The notes under the pieces: model-generated
The model's database searches: none
Seen by the model: only the letters and a program-made list of their open reading frames with translations
Told to the model about the DNA's origin: nothing
Assembly: GCA_000436735.1 (NCBI GenBank)
Contig: FR887221.1
Location: 3,718-19,437, forward strand
Source: Firmicutes bacterium CAG:170
GTDB lineage: Bacteria > Bacillota > Clostridia > Oscillospirales > Oscillospiraceae
DNA length: 15,720 nucleotides
Direction of reading: 5' to 3'
Part shown: in pieces, positions 12,172-15,720 of the stretch
Layout of the letters: each line of letters begins with the position of its first letter
Position numbering within the stretch: the stretch's first letter is position 1
Translations under genes and position numbers: made by a program

Positions 12172-12199
12172 ATCGGACGCCGAAGGGCGTCCGATTTTT
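12172..12199 (+). terminator. Intrinsic terminator at the end of the hprK 3' region
   Basis: ATCGGACGCC (12172-12181) and GGCGTCCGAT (12186-12195) form a perfect 10-bp stem with a GAAG loop, followed by TTTTT. It lies 236 nt after the hprK stop, beyond the hairpin array, and just before the murB promoter, so it would end the hprK transcript or a separate small RNA. Confidence 0.9.
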
Positions 12200-12215
12200 A
12201 TGCCCTACAAAAGTG

Positions 12216-12244
12216 TTTTATTTTCCCACCGGATGTGCTATAGT
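12216..12244 (+). promoter_or_regulatory. Promoter of murB-rapZ-yvcK-whiA
   Basis: TATAGT (12239-12244) is preceded by TGC, giving an extended -10. At 17-nt spacing the -35 position reads TTTTAT (12216-12221), a weak match. The TGTGCTAT core matches that of the amidohydrolase promoter. It follows the terminator at 12172-12199, so the four genes form a separate unit from hprK. Confidence 0.6.
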
Positions 12245-12272
12245 AAAATAGATTATATACACGGAGGCGTCT

Positions 12273-13181
12273 ATGGAAAGCAGAGCAGAATTTCAGAAGC
12301 TGAAAAGCCTTTGCCCGGGGATCGAGCTGCGGGAGCAGGAGCCGCTGCGCGCGCATACCTCCTTTCAGATCGGCGGGCCAGCGGCGCTCATGGCGTTTCC
12401 CAAAACGCCCGGGGAGCTGCAAAGGCTCCTGATGGCGGCACGGGAATGCGGCGTCCGGCTGCGCGTGCTGGGGGCGGGAACGAATGTGCTTGCACCGGAC
12501 GCAGGACTGCCGGAGCTTGTGATCTGCACGAGAGGCTGTCTGCTCGGGCTGCGGCTGCTGGATGGCGGCAGGCTCGAGGCCATGGCCGGAGAAACGCTTT
12601 CCAGAGCGGCGGTCTTTGCGCGGGAGCACTCGCTCACGGGACTGGAATTTGCGCATGGTATTCCGGGCACGGTTGGCGGCGGCGTATACATGAACGCGGG
12701 CGCCTACGGCGGCGAGCTGGCGCAGATTGCGGTCGAGACGACCGTTCTTCTGACGGACGGCACGCAGCGCGTCCTGCGCGGTGAAGAGCAGGCGTTCGGC
12801 TACCGGACGAGCGCATTTGAAAAGCTGGACTGCGTGATCGTCAAAACGGTTTTCGAGCTTCGCCCGGGCGATCCGGGGCAGATACAGGCACGGATGCGCG
12901 AGCTGATGGAAAAGCGCCGCGCATCGCAGCCGCTGGAGCTTCCGTCTGCCGGAAGCTCGTTCAAGCGCCCGCAGGGCGCGTATGCCGGGGCGCTGATCGA
13001 GCGCGCAGGTCTCAAGGGAAAGGGCGTAGGCGGCGCGCAGGTCTCGGAGAAGCACGCCGGGTTTGTGGTCAACACCGGCGGCGCGACGGCCAGCGACGTT
13101 TTGCAGACCATTCGTATGGTGCAGGACAGAGTGTTTGAGGATTCCGGCTTCCGGCTCGAGCCGGAGGTCCGCATCTGGTAG
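12273..13181 (+). CDS. murB: UDP-N-acetylenolpyruvoylglucosamine reductase
   Basis: MurB, 302 residues, uses FAD and NADPH to reduce UDP-GlcNAc-enolpyruvate to UDP-MurNAc, the second committed step of peptidoglycan precursor synthesis in the cytoplasm. The FAD-binding part shows HTSFQIGGPA (28-37), LGAGTN (66-71) and GIPGTVGGGVYMNAGAYGGE (129-148). The substrate part shows GYRTS with R178, PSAGSSFKRP (224-233) with the active-site Ser at 228/229, and the terminal LEPEVRIW with the catalytic Glu (E298). Length and motif spacing fit the shorter MurB class found in Gram-positives. GGAGG (12263-12267) precedes ATG 12273 by five bases. It leads the rapZ-yvcK-whiA run; rapZ begins nine bases after its TAG, whose bases form part of the next ribosome site. 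Confidence 0.97.
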   Translation: MESRAEFQKLKSLCPGIELREQEPLRAHTSFQIGGPAALMAFPKTPGELQRLLMAARECGVRLRVLGAGTNVLAPDAGLPELVICTRGCLLGLRLLDGGRLEAMAGETLSRAAVFAREHSLTGLEFAHGIPGTVGGGVYMNAGAYGGELAQIAVETTVLLTDGTQRVLRGEEQAFGYRTSAFEKLDCVIVKTVFELRPGDPGQIQARMRELMEKRRASQPLELPSAGSSFKRPQGAYAGALIERAGLKGKGVGGAQVSEKHAGFVVNTGGATASDVLQTIRMVQDRVFEDSGFRLEPEVRIW

Positions 13182-13190
13182 GAGAGAGAA

Positions 13191-14051
13191 ATGCAGTTTA
13201 TTATTGTATCCGGCCTTTCCGGCGCGGGAAAGAGCAAGGCCGCAACGAATCTGGAGGATCTCGGCTTTTACTGCGTGGACAATATGCCCGCCGAAATGAT
13301 CCCGCAGTTTGCGCAGCTCTGCCTTGCGACGAAGGGCCGCTATGAAAAGGTGGCGCTGGTGACCGACGTGCGCGGGAGCCTGAGCTTCGACGTGCTGTTT
13401 CAGTCGCTCGATACGCTCGATCAGATGGGCCTGCGCTATTCCATTTTGTTTGTCGAGGCCACGACGGAGGTGCTTGTCAAGCGCTTCAAGGAGACGCGGC
13501 GGCTGCATCCGCTCATGCGCGACGGCACGCCGATGCTGGAAGCGCTCGAGCGTGAGCGGACGCTTCTCGAGCCGATCCGCAACCGCGCGAACGTGATCCT
13601 CGATACCTCGCGGCTTTCCACGGGAATGCTGCGCGGAATGCTTATTGATATGGTCGCGGGCGGTCTGCGCGAACGCGCAATGACGGTAAATGTGCTGTCC
13701 TTCGGCTTCAAGCACGGCATTCCGCTGGAGGCTGACCTCGTTTTCGACGTGCGCTTCCTGCCAAATCCGTATTATATCCCGGAGCTTCGGAACAAGACGG
13801 GACTGGATGAGGACGTTCACCAGTTCGTGTTCCAGTATCAGGCGACGAAGGACTTCATGGACAAGCTGGAGGACCTTATCAATTTCACGCTTCCGCAGTA
13901 CGTAGAGGAGGGCAAGACAGAGCTTGTGATCGCCGTTGGCTGCACCGGCGGACGGCACCGCTCCGTCGCGGTCGCAAGCGAGCTTGCCGCGTTCATCACC
14001 AAGCGCGGATATACGGTGGTGCTCGATCACCGGGATATGAACAGAAGGTGA
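13191..14051 (+). CDS. rapZ: RapZ/YvcJ family nucleotide-binding protein
   Basis: A 286-residue P-loop protein of the RapZ/YvcJ family. In E. coli RapZ is an RNase adapter controlling the GlmS-regulating small RNA; in B. subtilis YvcJ binds and hydrolyses nucleotides and affects competence, and the adapter role is not established for Firmicutes. Walker A is GLSGAGKS (8-15), followed by LEDLGFYCVDNMP (21-33). The middle carries TDVRG (58-62) and FVEATTEVLVKRFKETRRLHPL, and the C-terminal domain has FGFKHGIP, DVRFLPNPYYIPELRNKTGLD and GCTGGRHRSV (250-259), the predicted ligand pocket. Length is standard. AGGAG (13180-13184) overlaps the murB stop region, six bases before ATG 13191. Its TGA overlaps the upstream edge of yvcK, so the two are tightly coupled. 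Family call is firm; the partner RNA or protein is unknown here. Confidence 0.96.
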   Translation: MQFIIVSGLSGAGKSKAATNLEDLGFYCVDNMPAEMIPQFAQLCLATKGRYEKVALVTDVRGSLSFDVLFQSLDTLDQMGLRYSILFVEATTEVLVKRFKETRRLHPLMRDGTPMLEALERERTLLEPIRNRANVILDTSRLSTGMLRGMLIDMVAGGLRERAMTVNVLSFGFKHGIPLEADLVFDVRFLPNPYYIPELRNKTGLDEDVHQFVFQYQATKDFMDKLEDLINFTLPQYVEEGKTELVIAVGCTGGRHRSVAVASELAAFITKRGYTVVLDHRDMNRR

Positions 14052-14056
14052 CGCGG

Positions 14057-15067
14057 ATGGGTGAAACGCAAAGAGAGAGCATACGGCTGTATCAGCCTCG
14101 GAAGCGCCAGCCGCGCATTGCCGCCATCGGCGGCGGGCATGGCCTTTCGTCGATGCTGCGCGGCCTCAAGCGCTATACAAAGTACATAACGGCCATCGTG
14201 ACCGTCGCCGACGACGGCGGCGGCTCCGGAATGCTCCGGGAGGATCTCGGGATGCTGCCGCCCGGCGATATCCGCAACTGCATTATGGCGCTGGCCAACA
14301 CGGAGCCAACCATGGAGCAGCTGCTCAATTACCGCTTTACGGAAGGCTCCTTGACCGGTCAGAGCTTCGGAAACCTCTTCCTCGCGGCTATGAACGGCAT
14401 TTCCGGTTCCTTTGACGAGGCTGTGCAGCGGATGGGGGACGTTCTCGCCATTACGGGAAGAGTCCTGCCGGTGACCAACCAGAACGTCTATCTGGAGGCC
14501 GAATTCGACAACGGCTCGCGCACGCTCGGCGAGAGCAAAATCTTCTACGCGAAAAAGATCAATGACTGCCGCATCCGTCAGGTGCGTCTTGTGCCGGAGC
14601 ATCCGCAGGCGCTTCAGGACAGCATCGACGCCATTTTGCAGGCGGACATCATCGTTATCGGCCCCGGAAGCCTCTATACCAGCATCATTCCGAACTTCCT
14701 CGTTGACGGCATCTGCGAGGCCATCCGCGCGTCCGGCGCGGTGCGGGAATATATCCTGAACATCATGATGCAGGACGGCGAGACCGACGGCTATACCGGC
14801 GAGGATCACGTCCGGGCGCTGCTCGAGCACGCGGGCGGCGGCGTCATCGACGTCTGCATCGCCAACAATGCGCCCGTGCCGGAAAAATGGCTCGCGCCTT
14901 ACCGGCAGGAGGGCGTCGGCCAGATCGGGCTGGACCGGGAAAAGATCGAGGCGCTGGGCGTGGCACTGCGGGAATTTCCGTTGTGCCTGCCGGGACGCTA
15001 TATCCGGCACGACCCGGACGCGCTTTCGCGCGCGATCCTGTCGGTCTGGAACGAATTTGAAGCCTGA
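14057..15067 (+). CDS. yvcK: YvcK family gluconeogenesis factor (CofD-like)
   Basis: A 336-residue protein of the YvcK/CofD-like family. YvcK binds UDP-GlcNAc and is needed in B. subtilis for growth on gluconeogenic carbon sources and for normal cell shape. The Rossmann-like core opens with IAAIGGGHGLSSMLRGLK (21-38), followed by VTVADDGGGSGMLRE, LPPGDIRNCIMALAN and FGNLFLAAM; ADIIVIGPGSLYTSIIPNFLV is the second conserved block and IMMQDGETDGYTGEDHV the third. ATG 14057 is chosen because AGAAGG (14043-14048) lies eight bases before it. A GTG at 14048 overlapping the rapZ stop would add three residues but has no ribosome site at usable distance. It sits between rapZ and whiA, the universal order in Firmicutes, with whiA starting 13 nt after its stop. 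Length is slightly above B. subtilis YvcK. Confidence 0.96.
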   Translation: MGETQRESIRLYQPRKRQPRIAAIGGGHGLSSMLRGLKRYTKYITAIVTVADDGGGSGMLREDLGMLPPGDIRNCIMALANTEPTMEQLLNYRFTEGSLTGQSFGNLFLAAMNGISGSFDEAVQRMGDVLAITGRVLPVTNQNVYLEAEFDNGSRTLGESKIFYAKKINDCRIRQVRLVPEHPQALQDSIDAILQADIIVIGPGSLYTSIIPNFLVDGICEAIRASGAVREYILNIMMQDGETDGYTGEDHVRALLEHAGGGVIDVCIANNAPVPEKWLAPYRQEGVGQIGLDREKIEALGVALREFPLCLPGRYIRHDPDALSRAILSVWNEFEA

Positions 15068-15080
15068 AAGGAGGGACGTC

Positions 15081-15720
15081 ATGTCCTTTTCCTCCAATGT
15101 CAAGCAGGAGCTTTGCCGCCAGCCGCTGACGAAGCGCTCCGCCGCCGTGGCGGAGGCCTACGGCGTCCTGCTCTACTGCAATACCTTTACGCCATCCGCC
15201 ATCCGGATCGTGACGGAAAGCGCGGATTTTGCGGCGCGGCTCCCGCGCCTGTTCAAAAAGGCCTTTGGCTTTGCCTTTGATTCCGAGCCTGCGGAGCAGG
15301 GCGGCGGCAAGCTCGTCTTTGAGATCACGGACGCCGCCAAGATCGGAAAGATCTTTGCCGCGTTCGGAGACCATCCGCAGACCAGCGTGACGCTGCACGT
15401 CAACTTCGGCATTCTCGAGGAGGATGCCGACCGGCTGGCGTTCCTGCGCGGCGCGTTCCTTGCCGGAGGCTCCGTCACAGACCCCGCGAAGCGCTACCAT
15501 CTCGAGCTTATCACGTCGCATTACAAGGTCAGCCGGGAGACCTACGCACTTCTGCTGGACGTGGGCTTCTCTCCGAAGGAGCTTTCACGCGGCGGAAGCG
15601 GCGTGCTCTATTTCAAGCAGAGCAATTATATCGAGGATTTTCTGACGGCCATCGGCGCGCAGGTCGCCGCGATGGGTGTAATGGAGGCGAAGGTCGAAAA
15701 GGACCTCCGCAACGGCGTCA
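15081..15720 (+). CDS. whiA: DNA-binding protein WhiA, 5' part (runs off the window)
   Basis: The first 213 codons of WhiA are visible and the frame is open to the window edge. WhiA combines a LAGLIDADG homing-endonuclease-like domain with a C-terminal helix-turn-helix; it regulates sporulation in Streptomyces and affects cell division and chromosome segregation in B. subtilis. MSFSSNVKQELCRQP is the typical N-terminus. The first domain covers about 1-95, and the LAGLIDADG-like segment is FLRGAFLAGGSVTDPAKRYHLEL (about 119-141), with acidic catalytic residues not conserved as expected for the family. SNYIEDFLTAIGA marks the end of the second half of that domain. The helix-turn-helix lies beyond the window. 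GGAGG (15070-15074) precedes ATG 15081 by six bases. Its place after rapZ and yvcK confirms the call. Confidence 0.95.
   Translation, partial: MSFSSNVKQELCRQPLTKRSAAVAEAYGVLLYCNTFTPSAIRIVTESADFAARLPRLFKKAFGFAFDSEPAEQGGGKLVFEITDAAKIGKIFAAFGDHPQTSVTLHVNFGILEEDADRLAFLRGAFLAGGSVTDPAKRYHLELITSHYKVSRETYALLLDVGFSPKELSRGGSGVLYFKQSNYIEDFLTAIGAQVAAMGVMEAKVEKDLRNGV

Noticed and set aside
12160..12188. Perfect -35 TTGACA at 12160-12165 as a promoter
   Set aside because: At 16-18 nt spacing there is only GC-rich terminator stem and no -10 box.
11953..12251. Short open frames in the hprK-murB gap as genes
   Set aside because: They run through perfect hairpins and a terminator, lack ribosome sites and have no sensible composition.
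1..15720. CRISPR array, insertion sequence, phage genes, tRNA or rRNA
   Set aside because: No regular spaced repeats, transposase or integrase motifs, cloverleaf or rRNA-like segments were seen on either strand.

Overview
The window comes from a moderately GC-rich Firmicute, most likely a clostridial gut-type bacterium of the Oscillospiraceae/Ruminococcaceae kind. The evidence is the gene orders dnaX-ybaB-recR and hprK-murB-rapZ-yvcK-whiA, AGGAGG-type ribosome binding sites, sigma-A promoters with frequent extended -10 elements, a zinc-type L28 and a SecA with a C-terminal SEC-C zinc motif. The taxonomic call is inference from gene content and order.

Layout. Bases 2-1874 (+) hold the end of dnaX, ybaB/ebfC, recR and an unrecognised single-pass membrane protein in one tight run. 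Bases 1988-2251 (+) hold a small unrecognised gene with its own promoter, facing a terminator region at 2261-2337. From 7762 down to 2356 (-) run secA, pgeF and an oligopeptide-type substrate-binding lipoprotein whose start overlaps the pgeF stop. An L,D-transpeptidase (9351-7918, -) has its own terminator. It is divergent from an amidohydrolase gene (9577-10463, +) broken by an imperfect 32-nt tandem duplication. rpmB (10784-10596, -) is divergent from hprK (10995-11936, +). A 336-nt gap packed with back-to-back perfect inverted repeats separates hprK from murB-rapZ-yvcK-whiA (12273-15720, +; whiA runs off the edge).

Function. Most of the window is core biology: replication-clamp loading and recombinational repair (dnaX, ybaB, recR), protein export (secA), wall synthesis and remodelling (murB, the L,D-transpeptidase, pgeF), carbon control (hprK, yvcK) and morphology/division control (rapZ, yvcK, whiA). 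I found no CRISPR array, transposase, phage gene, tRNA or rRNA, and no convincing new multi-gene system. The items most worth a second look are the hairpin array after hprK, the tandem duplication in the amidohydrolase, a terminator-like hairpin inside the rpmB leader, and the promoter/palindrome arrangement before the small gene at 1988.
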